Shown: positions 52,812 through 63,388 of the stretch, piece after piece
How positions within the stretch are numbered: the stretch's first letter is position 1
Layout of the letters: the number at the start of each line of letters is the position of its first letter
Assembly (NCBI RefSeq): GCF_009901955.1
Contig: NZ_WUTS01000001.1
Coordinates: forward strand, 1,337,666 to 1,401,665
DNA length: 64,000 nt
Direction: 5' to 3'
From: Halomonas icarae
Lineage (GTDB): Bacteria; Pseudomonadota; Gammaproteobacteria; Pseudomonadales; Halomonadaceae
Position numbers and translations under genes: made by a program
The notes under the pieces: model-generated
The model's database searches: none
Seen by the model: only the letters and a program-made list of their open reading frames with translations
What the model was told of the DNA's origin: nothing

Positions 52812-54122
52812 TCAGCCATGATGCTTGACCTTCTCGGGCAGCAGTCCCTTGGGCGCGAAGCGCAGCACCAGGGAGATCAGCAGGCCGATCACGAACACGC
52901 GGGCCTGCAGGGCGCGGCTGTCGAGGTTGGTAGTGGCCTCCCAGCCGAAGCTGCTTTCGCCCAGGGTGACTGCCAGTTCGAGCACCGCCAGCGCCAGGGG
53001 CTCCGACATCACCCAGATGATATAGACCGCGAAGGCGCCGAAGATGGTGCCGAGGTTGTTGCCCGGACCGCCGAGGATCACCATCACCAGCACCAGGAAG
53101 GTGTGGTTGAGGGGCAGGTAGCCCTGAGGGTCGAAGAGACCGTTGAAACTGCCCAGCGCGGCGCCACCGACCCCCATCAGGATGCAGCCCAGCACGAAGA
53201 TCTCCAGGCGGCGGTGGTTGATATCCTTGCCCATGGCCGCGGCGGAGATCTCGTTGTCGCGAATGGCGCGGATCATGCGTCCCCAGGGGGCGTGATAGGC
53301 GCGGGTGAGCAGATAGAAGATCGCCACGATCATCACCGCGGTCACCGAGAAGTAGAGTGCCCGTGCCAGGGTGAAGCCAACCTCGGCGGGGCCCGGCACC
53401 GGCCAGGGCAGCGGTGAGACGGTGGCGGTGCCACGGGTCAGCCAGTCGGCATTCTTGAGCACCGCCTTGATGATCTCGGCGATGCCCAGGGTGGCGATGG
53501 CCAGGTAGTCACTGCGTAGCCCCAGGCAGACCTTGCCGATGAAGTAGCCCACCACTCCGGCTACCACACCGCCGACGATCCAGCCCAGCCAGGGGGGCAG
53601 TCCCAGGCCGCCGATATAGTCGTACTGCGACTCGATCTGCTCGGTGACCACGCCGAGGCGGGCCGAGACCAGCATGTAAAAGAGGAGCGCCAGGACCACC
53701 GCCAGAGCGGTGCGCAGGCGCTTGGGGACGCCCAGGTGATGCAGGCGACTGGCGCCGACCACCACCAGCAGGCCTCCCAGGGCCATCAGGGCCACCATGC
53801 CCAGCTCGCCGGCGAGGGGGCTTGCCCAGAACTCGCCATTGACCGGCATGCTGAAGGCCATGGCGCAGTAGCCGCCGAGCGCCACGAAACCCATCACGCC
53901 GGCATTGAACTGGCCGGCGTAGCCCCACTGAATGGTCAGGCCCAGGGCCAGGATGGCGTAACAGGCGGCCTCCACCAGCATGCGGGTGCTGTAGGCGGCG
54001 CCCATGGTGGTAAACACCCCGAGGATGGCGGCCATCAGGATGGCGAAGAGTATCACCTCGCGCAGGGGGAAGCGCGACGGCGCGGCGACCAGATCCTCTC
54101 GTTGTGTTTGCTGTGTGCTCAT
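52812..54122 (-). CDS. livM: Branched-chain-type ABC transporter permease LivM
   Basis: A 436-residue inner-membrane permease with about ten helices. The LivM signature is GRMIRAIRDNEISAAAMGKDI followed by KIFVLG-like LEIFVLGCILMGVGGAALG. It is somewhat longer than usual because of an extra loop around 115-150. Its ATG overlaps the livH stop by one base. Last gene of livG-livF-livH-livM. Confidence 0.9.
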   Translation of the reverse strand: MSTQQTQREDLVAAPSRFPLREVILFAILMAAILGVFTTMGAAYSTRMLVEAACYAILALGLTIQWGYAGQFNAGVMGFVALGGYCAMAFSMPVNGEFWASPLAGELGMVALMALGGLLVVVGASRLHHLGVPKRLRTALAVVLALLFYMLVSARLGVVTEQIESQYDYIGGLGLPPWLGWIVGGVVAGVVGYFIGKVCLGLRSDYLAIATLGIAEIIKAVLKNADWLTRGTATVSPLPWPVPGPAEVGFTLARALYFSVTAVMIVAIFYLLTRAYHAPWGRMIRAIRDNEISAAAMGKDINHRRLEIFVLGCILMGVGGAALGSFNGLFDPQGYLPLNHTFLVLVMVILGGPGNNLGTIFGAFAVYIIWVMSEPLALAVLELAVTLGESSFGWEATTNLDSRALQARVFVIGLLISLVLRFAPKGLLPEKVKHHG

Positions 54123-55126
54123 CAGATCACCTTACCCTTGAAGATGCCGGTGGGGCGCCATACCAGGATGGCGACGAGGATGAAGAAGGGCACCACGATC
54201 TTGTACTCGGAGCCGACGAAGGCCAGGTTGCCGGCAGCTGAGAGCCACTCCGGCAGGCTGTCGCGGAAGGGCCGCAGCAGCACGCCCCAGTTGAAGACCG
54301 CCAGGGTCTCGGCGAATCCCACCAGGAAGCCGCCGGCGATGGCGCCGTAGGGGTGACCGACGCCGCCGACGATGGCCGCGGCGAAGATCGGCAGCAGCAG
54401 GAAGAAGCTGAGGTCAGGCTTGAAGGTGACGTCCAGTGATAGCAGGGTGCCGGCGATGGCCGCCAGCCCCCCGACGATCACCCAGGTCACCGCCACGATC
54501 AGGTTGGTGTTGATGCCCGAGGCGCGGGCCAGATCGGGGTTGTCGGACATCGCCCGCATCGCCTTGCCCAGCCGCGAGCGCGACAGGAACAGGTGCAGCC
54601 CCACCACGCAGATCACGGTCAGCACGAACAGGATGAGCTGCGGCTCGGTGACCACGATCGGCGCTCGGGCGCCCTCGAAGGGCAGGGCGAGGCGGAAGAT
54701 CTCCTTGCGGTCGTCGACATAGAGGCTCTCGCCGCTGGTACCGGCGAAGACCCGGATCAGCCCCTGCAGCATCAGGGTCACCCCCAGCGAGGCGATGACC
54801 ATGACGATGGGCTTCACGCCGTGGGCGCGCAGCGGCTTGTAGAACACCCGGTCGATGCTTACGGCCAGCAGAGCGGTCAGCAGCATGGCCAGCGGCAGCA
54901 TCACCACGGCGGTGGGTAGCCCGACGGCGGCGCCGGCCTGGGGAAAGGCCATGGTCAGCAGCAGCACCATGAAGGCGCCGAAGGTCATCATGTCGGCATG
55001 GGCGAAGTGGGCGAAGCGCATGATGCTGAAGACCAGGGTCACCCCCACCGCGCCGATGGCGTAGATCGAGCCGGTCACGCTGCCGGCGACGATCACGTTG
55101 TTGATAAAGAAGACGAGTTCATTCAC
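54122..55126 (-). CDS. livH: Branched-chain-type ABC transporter permease LivH
   Basis: A 334-residue permease with about eight helices. The LivH signature SRLGKAMRAMSDNPDLARASGIN (read around residue 190) and YAIGAVGVTLVFSIMRFAHFAH near the N-terminus are clear. Works with LivM as the membrane channel. It begins 31 bases after livF. Confidence 0.92.
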   Translation of the reverse strand: MNELVFFINNVIVAGSVTGSIYAIGAVGVTLVFSIMRFAHFAHADMMTFGAFMVLLLTMAFPQAGAAVGLPTAVVMLPLAMLLTALLAVSIDRVFYKPLRAHGVKPIVMVIASLGVTLMLQGLIRVFAGTSGESLYVDDRKEIFRLALPFEGARAPIVVTEPQLILFVLTVICVVGLHLFLSRSRLGKAMRAMSDNPDLARASGINTNLIVAVTWVIVGGLAAIAGTLLSLDVTFKPDLSFFLLLPIFAAAIVGGVGHPYGAIAGGFLVGFAETLAVFNWGVLLRPFRDSLPEWLSAAGNLAFVGSEYKIVVPFFILVAILVWRPTGIFKGKVI

Positions 55127-55157
55127 GAGGCTGATTCTCCTTGTCCTCCCGGGCCGC

Positions 55158-55862
55158 TCAGCCGCCCAGGAAGCTCCTGGCCACTTCCGGATCCGCCAGC
55201 AGGGCGGCGCCGGTATCGGTGAAGCGGTTCTGGCCGGCGGCCAGCACGAAGCCCTTGTCGGCGATGGCCAGGGCCTGCTTGGCGTTCTGTTCGACCATCA
55301 AAATGCCGACGCCGGCGGCATTGACCTGCTTCACCTGGGCGAAGATCTCGTTCATGTAAAGCGGCGAGAGGCCGGCGGTGGGCTCGTCGAGCAGCAGCAC
55401 GCTGGGCTCGGCCATCAGTGCACGGCCCATGGCGACCATCTGCCGCTGGCCGCCGGAGAGTTCGCCGGCCGGCTGGTGTCGCTTGTCGTATAGGGGCGGG
55501 AAGAAGTCGTAGATCTGCTTGAGCATGCGCTTGACGTTGCCCGGCTTGAGGAAGGCCCCCATCTGCAGGTTCTCCTTCACCGTCAGGCTCGGAAATACAT
55601 TGTGCTCCTGGGGCACGAAGCCCATGCCCTGCTGTACCAGGCGATGGGGCGGCAGGTTGTGGATGGGCTCGCCGCGCAGCAGGATCTCGCCCTGGGTGAC
55701 GACAAGCTGGCCGAAGATGGCCTTGAGCATGGTGGACTTGCCGGCGCCGTTGGGGCCGACGATGACGCCGATCTCGTCGGCCTCGAGGGTCATGTTCACC
55801 CCGTTGAGGATGTTCATGCCGCCGTAGCCGCCATAGACGTCACGCGCTTCAAGTAGTGGCAT
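55158..55862 (-). CDS. livF: Branched-chain-type ABC transporter ATPase LivF
   Basis: A 234-residue ATPase: Walker A GPNGAGKST, Q-loop in GFVPQEHNVFPSL, signature LSGGQRQMVAMGRAL, Walker B VLLLDEPTAGL and switch His replaced by Gln in MVEQNAKQAL, which is normal for LivF. The ATG at 55862 has GGAG nine bases upstream and lies inside the livG end (14-base overlap). Confidence 0.93.
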   Translation of the reverse strand: MPLLEARDVYGGYGGMNILNGVNMTLEADEIGVIVGPNGAGKSTMLKAIFGQLVVTQGEILLRGEPIHNLPPHRLVQQGMGFVPQEHNVFPSLTVKENLQMGAFLKPGNVKRMLKQIYDFFPPLYDKRHQPAGELSGGQRQMVAMGRALMAEPSVLLLDEPTAGLSPLYMNEIFAQVKQVNAAGVGILMVEQNAKQALAIADKGFVLAAGQNRFTDTGAALLADPEVARSFLGG

Positions 55863-56628
55863 CTTGGGACGCTCCAAAGTAGGCCTCGATGACCTCGGGG
55901 TTGTTCTGGATCTCCTCGATGGAGCCCTCGACCATCACGCTGCCCTGGGCGAGCACGATCACCGGGTCACAGAGCCGGGCGATCATGTCCATATCGTGCT
56001 CGATGACCAGGAAGGTGTAGCCCATCTCGCGGTTGAGCCGCTCGATGTTCTCGACCAGATCACCGAGCAGGGTGCGGTTGACTCCGGCGGCGATCTCGTC
56101 GAGCAGCACCACCCGGGCGTCGGTCATCATGGTGCGACCAAGCTCGATCAGCTTCTTCTGTCCTCCGGAGAGGTTGCCGGCCAGCTCGTTGCGCACGTGA
56201 TGCAGGCCGATGAAGTCGATCACTTCCAGTGCGCGGCGGCGCACCTCGGCCTCCTGGGAGCGCACCAGGCCGGGCTTGAGCCAGGTGTTGAACAGGCTCT
56301 CGCCGGCCTGGGCCGGGGGCACCATCATCAGGTTCTCCAGCGCGGTCATCTGGGAGAACTCGTGGGCGATCTGGAAGGTGCGCAGGAGTCCCTTGTGGAA
56401 CAGCTCGTTGGCGGGACGATTGGTGATCTCTTCGCCATTCAGAAGCACCTTGCCGCTGTCCAGCGGCAGGGCTCCGGCGATGATATTGAACAGGGTCGAC
56501 TTGCCGGCGCCGTTGGGGCCGATCAGCCCGGTGATCGACCCCGCTGCTACCGAGAGCGAGCAGTCGTTGATCACCTTGAGGCCGCCGAAGGCCTTGTTGA
56601 CGTGTTGCACGTCGATCATGGGTACCAT
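55849..56628 (-). CDS. livG: Branched-chain-type ABC transporter ATPase LivG
   Basis: A 259-residue ATPase: Walker A GPNGAGKST, RTFQIAHEFSQMT, signature LSGGQKKLIELGRTM, Walker B VLLDEIAAGVN and switch His in VIEHDMDMI. ATG 56628 or the in-frame ATG 56619 could start it. First gene of the transporter operon. The 140-base AT-rich gap upstream probably holds the promoter. Confidence 0.92.
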   Translation of the reverse strand: MVPMIDVQHVNKAFGGLKVINDCSLSVAAGSITGLIGPNGAGKSTLFNIIAGALPLDSGKVLLNGEEITNRPANELFHKGLLRTFQIAHEFSQMTALENLMMVPPAQAGESLFNTWLKPGLVRSQEAEVRRRALEVIDFIGLHHVRNELAGNLSGGQKKLIELGRTMMTDARVVLLDEIAAGVNRTLLGDLVENIERLNREMGYTFLVIEHDMDMIARLCDPVIVLAQGSVMVEGSIEEIQNNPEVIEAYFGASQDATT

Positions 56629-56768
56629 GCGGTATATCTCGTGGTTGTTGACTCTGTTTGTTATCGACTTGTCGTATCTGCGTATTGTTACTATTGACTT
56701 TGTCCAGCTGCCGACTCTGCTGAGGGTGGCATGTCGTGTATCTGCCCCGCCGATGAACGGCGCAGGGA

Positions 56769-58214
56769 TCAATGCACCTGGTCGTCCTCCATCAGGAAGA
56801 TGCGGCTGGCGGCGACGACACCGACGATCACCACAGCGCCGATGGCCGGGATCAGGTAGCCCCCGACCTGGGGAATGGCGTGAAGGAAGACGAAGGCGAC
56901 CGCCGCCGGAGCGATGAAGCGCACCAGGAAGCGCCAGGTACTGAACCAGAGACCGTTGGTGCCCATCTCCTTCACCACCTCGGACTGAGTCAGTGCCCAG
57001 CCGGCGAATAGGGCGATCAGCATGCCGCCCAGTGGCATGAAGATATTGCTGAGCAGTTCGAAGAGGTCGAAGGGGCGGTAGCCGAACAGGCCGTGAAACA
57101 CGCTCTCCTCGGCCCAGAGGTTGAAGCTGATCACGGTGAGCAGACCCAGTGCCCAGGTGGTCAGCACCATGGCGAGCACCGCCTGGGGACGAGTGAGGTC
57201 GAAGCGCTCGACCAGGTAGGCGGCCACCGGCTCGATCAGCGAGATGGAGGAGCTGAGCGCGGCCCCCAGCACGAGAATGAAGAAGATGCCGCCGATCAGT
57301 GCACCGGCGGGCATCTCGGCGAAGGCCAGCGGCAGGGTGACGAACATCAGCCCGGGGCCCTGTCCGGCATCGAGCCCGGCGCCGAAGACCAGCGAGAAGA
57401 TCGCCAGGCCGGCGACCACGGCCACGGCGGTATCGACGATGGCAACGATGATCGCGGTGCGGGTCAGCGAAACCTCGCCGGACATATAGGCGCCGTAGGC
57501 CATGATGGCGCCCATGCCGAGGCTCAGGGTGAAGAATGATTGGCCCATGGCCTCCAGCCAGCCCTCCAGGCTGAGGTCGGCGATGTTGAAGGTGAACAGG
57601 AAGTCGACCGCGGTGGGAAAGTCGCCGTGGGTCACGCCGTAGGCGAGCACCACCAGCAGGATCACGAATAGCGCCGGCATGATCACCCGCAAACCGCGTT
57701 CGATGCCCTGGTGGACCCCGAGGCCGACGATCAACCCCGAGGCGGCGATAAACAGGGTGTGATAGAGCGTGAGCAGCGCGGGGGAGGCGAGCAGGGCATC
57801 GAAGCCGGTGGCGATGCCCTCGATATCGGCCCCGATCAGGGAGCCGGTCAGCATCTGCCAGGTGTAGTGGATGGCCCAACCGGCGATCACCGAGTAGAAG
57901 CTGAGAATCAGGAAGGCCGAGATGCCGCCTAGCCAGCCGATGGCTTCCCAGCTCCGCGAGGTCTTGTGGGTGCGGGTAAGGAAACGCATGCCCATGATCG
58001 GGCTGCGTCGACTGTTGCGGCCCAGCATGGTCTCGGCGATCAGAATCGGAATGCCCACGGCGAAGATGCAGAGGGCGTAGACCAGGAAGAAGGCTCCGCC
58101 GCCGTTCTCGCCGGCCAGATAGGGGAAGCGCCACAGATTGCCGAGGCCGACCGCCGAGCCGATCGCTGCCAGCAGGAAGGTACCCTTGTGGGTCCAGACG
58201 TTATGGGTGCTCAT
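56769..58214 (-). CDS. Neurotransmitter:sodium symporter (NSS) family transporter
   Basis: A 481-residue Na+-coupled transporter with about twelve helices. The TM1 sodium/substrate site GSAVGLGNLWRFPYLAGENG is intact, as are the unwound TM6 region TLSLGMGAIMAYGAYM and the TM8 SSSISLIEP site. Bacterial NSS proteins import amino acids. The ATG at 58214 has a GGAG site. Good fit to a sodium-rich habitat. Confidence 0.92.
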   Translation of the reverse strand: MSTHNVWTHKGTFLLAAIGSAVGLGNLWRFPYLAGENGGGAFFLVYALCIFAVGIPILIAETMLGRNSRRSPIMGMRFLTRTHKTSRSWEAIGWLGGISAFLILSFYSVIAGWAIHYTWQMLTGSLIGADIEGIATGFDALLASPALLTLYHTLFIAASGLIVGLGVHQGIERGLRVIMPALFVILLVVLAYGVTHGDFPTAVDFLFTFNIADLSLEGWLEAMGQSFFTLSLGMGAIMAYGAYMSGEVSLTRTAIIVAIVDTAVAVVAGLAIFSLVFGAGLDAGQGPGLMFVTLPLAFAEMPAGALIGGIFFILVLGAALSSSISLIEPVAAYLVERFDLTRPQAVLAMVLTTWALGLLTVISFNLWAEESVFHGLFGYRPFDLFELLSNIFMPLGGMLIALFAGWALTQSEVVKEMGTNGLWFSTWRFLVRFIAPAAVAFVFLHAIPQVGGYLIPAIGAVVIVGVVAASRIFLMEDDQVH

Positions 58215-58335
58215 CGTGGCTCCGAGACTGAGTCTGTTGGCCGGTGGCCGTGTGGCCACTGTGCGACAAAACCCGGTCGGTAACCAGTGTGCTCCGTTTA
58301 CGTCTCGTTAACGTTCTGGAAGTTAAGGGTATCGA

Positions 58336-58659
58336 CTAGTCATCCTGGTCTCTATCGTCGGGGTCACCCAGGGTCGGTTCCAGGGCGCGGCAGGCGTCGG
58401 GGAGGCGCACGGTGTCGCCCAGGGCAAGCTTGCCGTGGGACTTGAGGCGGCGGCCGTTGTCCACGGCGATGATCGCCGCCACATCGCCGATGCTGGTGCC
58501 ATCCACGTAGGCCTCGACCTTCACTCGCACCACGGCGCCTTCGTGGCGCGCCGAGAGGATATCGCCGGGCCCCGGTTCGGAGTGGCCGCTGTTGTCCTGC
58601 TGGAAGTGGCGCATCACGCTGTCGGCGCCGGGGTCGTCCCACTCCACGTGCTTGTGCAT
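58336..58659 (-). CDS. Hypothetical acidic protein (107 aa)
   Basis: Not recognised. The ATG at 58659 has an AGGAGA site. The 107-residue product is acidic and soluble (MHKHVEWDDPGADSVMRHFQ start). A central beta-rich segment, VVRVKVEAYVDGTSIGDVAAIIAVDNGRRL, may form a small barrel or SH3-like fold. It lies between the NSS gene and typA on the same strand. Confidence 0.65.
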   Translation of the reverse strand: MHKHVEWDDPGADSVMRHFQQDNSGHSEPGPGDILSARHEGAVVRVKVEAYVDGTSIGDVAAIIAVDNGRRLKSHGKLALGDTVRLPDACRALEPTLGDPDDRDQDD

Positions 58660-58772
58660 GCTGGGTCTCCTGCTCGAGTGGCTGTCGGCGCGGCAAGTCG
58701 CGCCCGTCATGGATGACTCCAGCATAGAAGGTTGCAGCAGCCCAGGGAAAGGCACGGCCGACGAGCGGCCAT

Positions 58773-58797
58773 GAAAAAGCCCGCTGGGTGGCGGGCT
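58773..58797 (-). terminator. typA terminator
   Basis: On the minus strand AGCCCGC-N6-GCGGGCT is followed directly by TTTTTCATGG, a classic intrinsic terminator 23 bases after the typA stop. Confidence 0.9.
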
Positions 58798-58819
58798 TGG
58801 CAGAGCGATACGGCAGCGC

Positions 58820-60670
<1,851 letters not shown>

Positions 60671-60828
60671 AAGGTGTGACTCGCTAAAATGTACGCACCT
60701 ATGTACACGTTCTGGTAAGTACCCTAGGCGCGGGGCAGGGATGGGGGACGCGTATTGTACAGATTAGAGGTGCCCAGGAGTAGCAAGTTTGGCGATGGGA
60801 TCTTGTGCGTCCTGCTAGTAGAGAAGAT

Positions 60829-61380
60829 TTAGCCAGCCTGGTGGACCGGGGTGATGCACTCCAGGCGCGCCCCACAGTGGCGCAGGCGCTCCACCAGGTC
60901 GTCGAGGGCGTCATGGTCTAGCTGGGGGTCGCAGCCGCCGAGGCGTTCGTACCATTGACGAGACATGCAGATACCGACGACGGGAGCAGGCTTATGACGC
61001 TTCAGCAGCCGGGCGAGCAGCCCCGGCGGACTGCCAGACAGGGTCACGGCGTCAACCTCGCCGGCACCGATGCGTCGCACCAGCTGCAGCAGGGTGCGAG
61101 TCGAGCCGATACAGCCAAGGAGAGGAAACACCAGTACCGAACCACGGGTACCAGCGATGGTGGTATTGAGCCGTTCCCCCAAGGGAAGGACACAAAGCCG
61201 TACATGGCGTGCCTTGTAGCGGCGGGCGATACGGGTGACCCTGACGTCCTGGGTATCGTCGATCACGATCAGCTCGATGTCCCGGTCGACGATAAGAGGT
61301 GTTACCAATGACAGCTCTCTGGGCAGCCTGGCACCGGCATTGCGCGCATCGATGAGTAGAGTGCCGGATGGTAAGGCCAT
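60829..61380 (-). CDS. Hypothetical protein, glycosyltransferase-2-like remnant fold
   Basis: A 183-residue soluble protein; GGAG precedes the ATG. The order IELIVIDDTQDVRVTRIAR, GTRGSVLVFPLLGCIG and a C-terminal region after VVGICMSRQWYERLGG recalls the Rossmann-like GT-A fold of family 2 glycosyltransferases. The metal-binding DxD is absent, however, so catalysis is doubtful. Function unknown. It lies between typA and the divergent glnA. Confidence 0.6.
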   Translation of the reverse strand: MALPSGTLLIDARNAGARLPRELSLVTPLIVDRDIELIVIDDTQDVRVTRIARRYKARHVRLCVLPLGERLNTTIAGTRGSVLVFPLLGCIGSTRTLLQLVRRIGAGEVDAVTLSGSPPGLLARLLKRHKPAPVVGICMSRQWYERLGGCDPQLDHDALDDLVERLRHCGARLECITPVHQAG

Positions 61381-61523
61381 GATGAACTCCGAGGCCAGAA
61401 GAGAGGGCTCTGGGCGACGGCCTGGAGTCGCGGCCGGCGATCAAGATGTAATGAAGTGTAGCCCGGAGTTAATTAACGTATCAAATGCTATTGGTGCTGC
61501 CTGGTGGTGCGTACCTCCTTATC

Positions 61524-61542
61524 TGTGCTTCATTTTGGTGCA
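61524..61542. promoter_or_regulatory. NtrC-binding-like site upstream of glnA
   Basis: TGTGC-N9-GTGCA is close to the NtrC enhancer consensus (GCAC-N-GTGC dyad). It is about 120 bases before the sigma-54 promoter, the usual enhancer distance. A second GGTGC-rich stretch lies at about 61490-61510. Confidence 0.6.
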
Positions 61543-61619
61543 TTGACCGTTGAGTTCTGCCGTCGGTGCGCGGCCTCGTTCCCGTTGGCACTGACTGGCC
61601 TCGGGAATAGCCCTATAGA

Positions 61620-61632
61620 TTTCAATATATTG
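61620..61632. promoter_or_regulatory. IHF-like site
   Basis: TTTCAATATATTG matches the IHF consensus WATCAANNNNTTR with one mismatch. It lies in an AT-rich run between the NtrC site and the sigma-54 promoter, where DNA bending would be expected. Confidence 0.45.
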
Positions 61633-61659
61633 AAAAAAATAATGCGGCATTGCGCCGGG

Positions 61660-61676
61660 TTGGCACGCTGCCTGCA
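61660..61676 (+). promoter_or_regulatory. Sigma-54 promoter of glnA
   Basis: TTGGCACGCTGCCTGCA matches the -24/-12 consensus, with GG (61662-61663) and GC (61674-61675) exactly ten bases apart. It lies 137 bases before the glnA ATG. Confidence 0.85.
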
Positions 61677-61813
61677 GTGTTATCATCACTAGCCAGTAGT
61701 ATCGGGTCATCGTGGGCAGTGTGCCTGCGGCGTGCTACAACGAATCTTCGGGACTCCTGCATCCTGATGCCTGAATCCCACCATCATCGAGCCATGCTCA
61801 ACCGGAGGACACC

Positions 61814-63220
61814 ATGTCTACCAAGACGCTCGCCCTGATCGAAGAACATGACGTCAAGTGGGTCGACCTGCGCTTCACCGATACCATCGGCAAGGAGCAG
61901 CACGTCACCATTCCGGCGCGAGATGTCGATGAGGAGTTCTTCGAGAACGGCCAGATGTTCGATGGCTCCTCCATGTCTGGCTGGAAGGGGATCAATGAGT
62001 CCGACATGATTCTGCGGCCCGAGGATGGTACTGCCTTCCTGGACCCCTTCACCGAAGACGCCACCCTGGTGCTGCGCTGTGATGTCATCGAGCCGGCCAC
62101 CATGCAGGGCTATGACCGCGACCCGCGCTCCATCGCCAAGCGCGCCGAGGCCTATCTGCAGTCCACTGGCATGGGCGACACCGCCTTCTTCGGTCCGGAG
62201 CCCGAGTTCTTTATCTTCGATGAGGTGCACTGGAAGGCCGATCCCGAAGGTGCCATGTACAGGATCACCTCCGAGGAGGGTGCCTGGGCTACCGATCGTC
62301 AGGTCGAGGGGGGCAACCTGGCCCACCGGCCGCGGGTCAAGGGTGGCTACTTCCCGGTGCCGCCGGTGGACAGCTTCCACGATATTCGCGGTGCCATGTG
62401 TAACACCCTGGAGGCGATCGGCCAGAGCGTCGAGGTGCACCACCACGAGGTGGCCAATGCCGGTCAGAACGAGATCGGGGTCAAGTTCAACACCCTGGTC
62501 AAGAAGGCCGACGAGGTCCAGGAGATGAAGTACGTGATCCACAACGTGGCTCACGCCTACGGCAAGACCGCGACCTTCATGCCCAAGCCGGTGGTGGGCG
62601 ACAACGGCAGCGGCATGCATGTGCACCAGTCCTTCTGGAAGGAGGGGGTCAACCAGTTCGCGGGCGACGAGTACGCCGGTCTCTCCGAGATGGCGCTCTA
62701 CTACATCGGCGGCATCATCAAGCACGCGCGTGCCCTGAACGCCTTTACCAACGCGTCCACCAACTCCTACAAGCGTCTGGTGCCGGGCTTCGAGGCGCCG
62801 GTCATGCTGGCCTACAGCGCCCGCAACCGTTCGGCCTCCATCCGTATCCCCTACACCGCCAGCCCCAAGGGCAAGCGTGTCGAGCTGCGTTTCCCCGACC
62901 CGACCGCCAACCCCTACCTGTGCTTCGCGGCGATGCTGATGGCCGGGATCGATGGCATCAAGAACAAGATCCACCCCGGCGATGCCATGGACAAGAACCT
63001 CTATGATCTGCCGCCGGAAGAGGGGAAGAAGGTGCCGACCGTGGCCCATAGCCTCGACCAGGCCCTGGAAGCGCTGGAAAATGACCGCGCCTTCCTGACC
63101 GAGGGCGGTGTGTTCACCGATGACATGATCGATGCCTATATCGAGCTCAAGAGGGAGGACGTGGATCGTCTGCGCATGGCGACTCATCCGATCGAGTTCG
63201 ACATGTACTATAGCTGTTAA
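61814..63220 (+). CDS. glnA: Glutamine synthetase, type I
   Basis: A 468-residue dodecameric enzyme that makes glutamine from glutamate, ammonia and ATP. It has the N-terminal [18 protein letters not shown] loop, metal-site [17 protein letters not shown] and GSGMHVHQS motifs, and the glutamate-side NRSASIRIP. The adenylylation Tyr lies in NLYDLPPEE, so control by GlnE is expected. The upstream sigma-54 promoter with NtrC and IHF-like sites supports nitrogen control. No glnL/glnG follows within the window. Confidence 0.97.
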   Translation: MSTKTLALIEEHDVKWVDLRFTDTIGKEQHVTIPARDVDEEFFENGQMFDGSSMSGWKGINESDMILRPEDGTAFLDPFTEDATLVLRCDVIEPATMQGYDRDPRSIAKRAEAYLQSTGMGDTAFFGPEPEFFIFDEVHWKADPEGAMYRITSEEGAWATDRQVEGGNLAHRPRVKGGYFPVPPVDSFHDIRGAMCNTLEAIGQSVEVHHHEVANAGQNEIGVKFNTLVKKADEVQEMKYVIHNVAHAYGKTATFMPKPVVGDNGSGMHVHQSFWKEGVNQFAGDEYAGLSEMALYYIGGIIKHARALNAFTNASTNSYKRLVPGFEAPVMLAYSARNRSASIRIPYTASPKGKRVELRFPDPTANPYLCFAAMLMAGIDGIKNKIHPGDAMDKNLYDLPPEEGKKVPTVAHSLDQALEALENDRAFLTEGGVFTDDMIDAYIELKREDVDRLRMATHPIEFDMYYSC

Positions 63221-63245
63221 CGACGGCTGTTAACGACGGCTGTTA
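63213..63245. repeat. 13-base tandem repeat over the glnA stop codon
   Basis: GCTGTTAACGACG occurs at 63213-63225 and 63226-63238, then a partial copy GCTGTTA (63239-63245). The glnA TAA is inside the first copy. Confidence 0.9.
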
Positions 63246-63316
63246 GCTATGCAGTGCAGCCGTTGACCACGCATTGTAGCCATTGATAAGAGCCCGCGGG
63301 CTCTGATTCGACCTGC

Positions 63317-63348
63317 GCAAGCGGCGCGCCTTCGGGCGTGCCGCTTGC
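63317..63348 (+). terminator. glnA terminator hairpins
   Basis: GCAAGCGGCGCGCC-TTCG-GGCGTGCCGCTTGC is a 14-bp stem with one G-T pair and a TTCG loop. A perfect 16-base palindrome AGAGCCCGCGGGCTCT lies just before it (63289-63304). Only a short GTTATC follows. Confidence 0.75.
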
Positions 63349-63388
63349 GTTATCACGGGTCCAATGCCGTGGTCTTAATACCGTGGGC

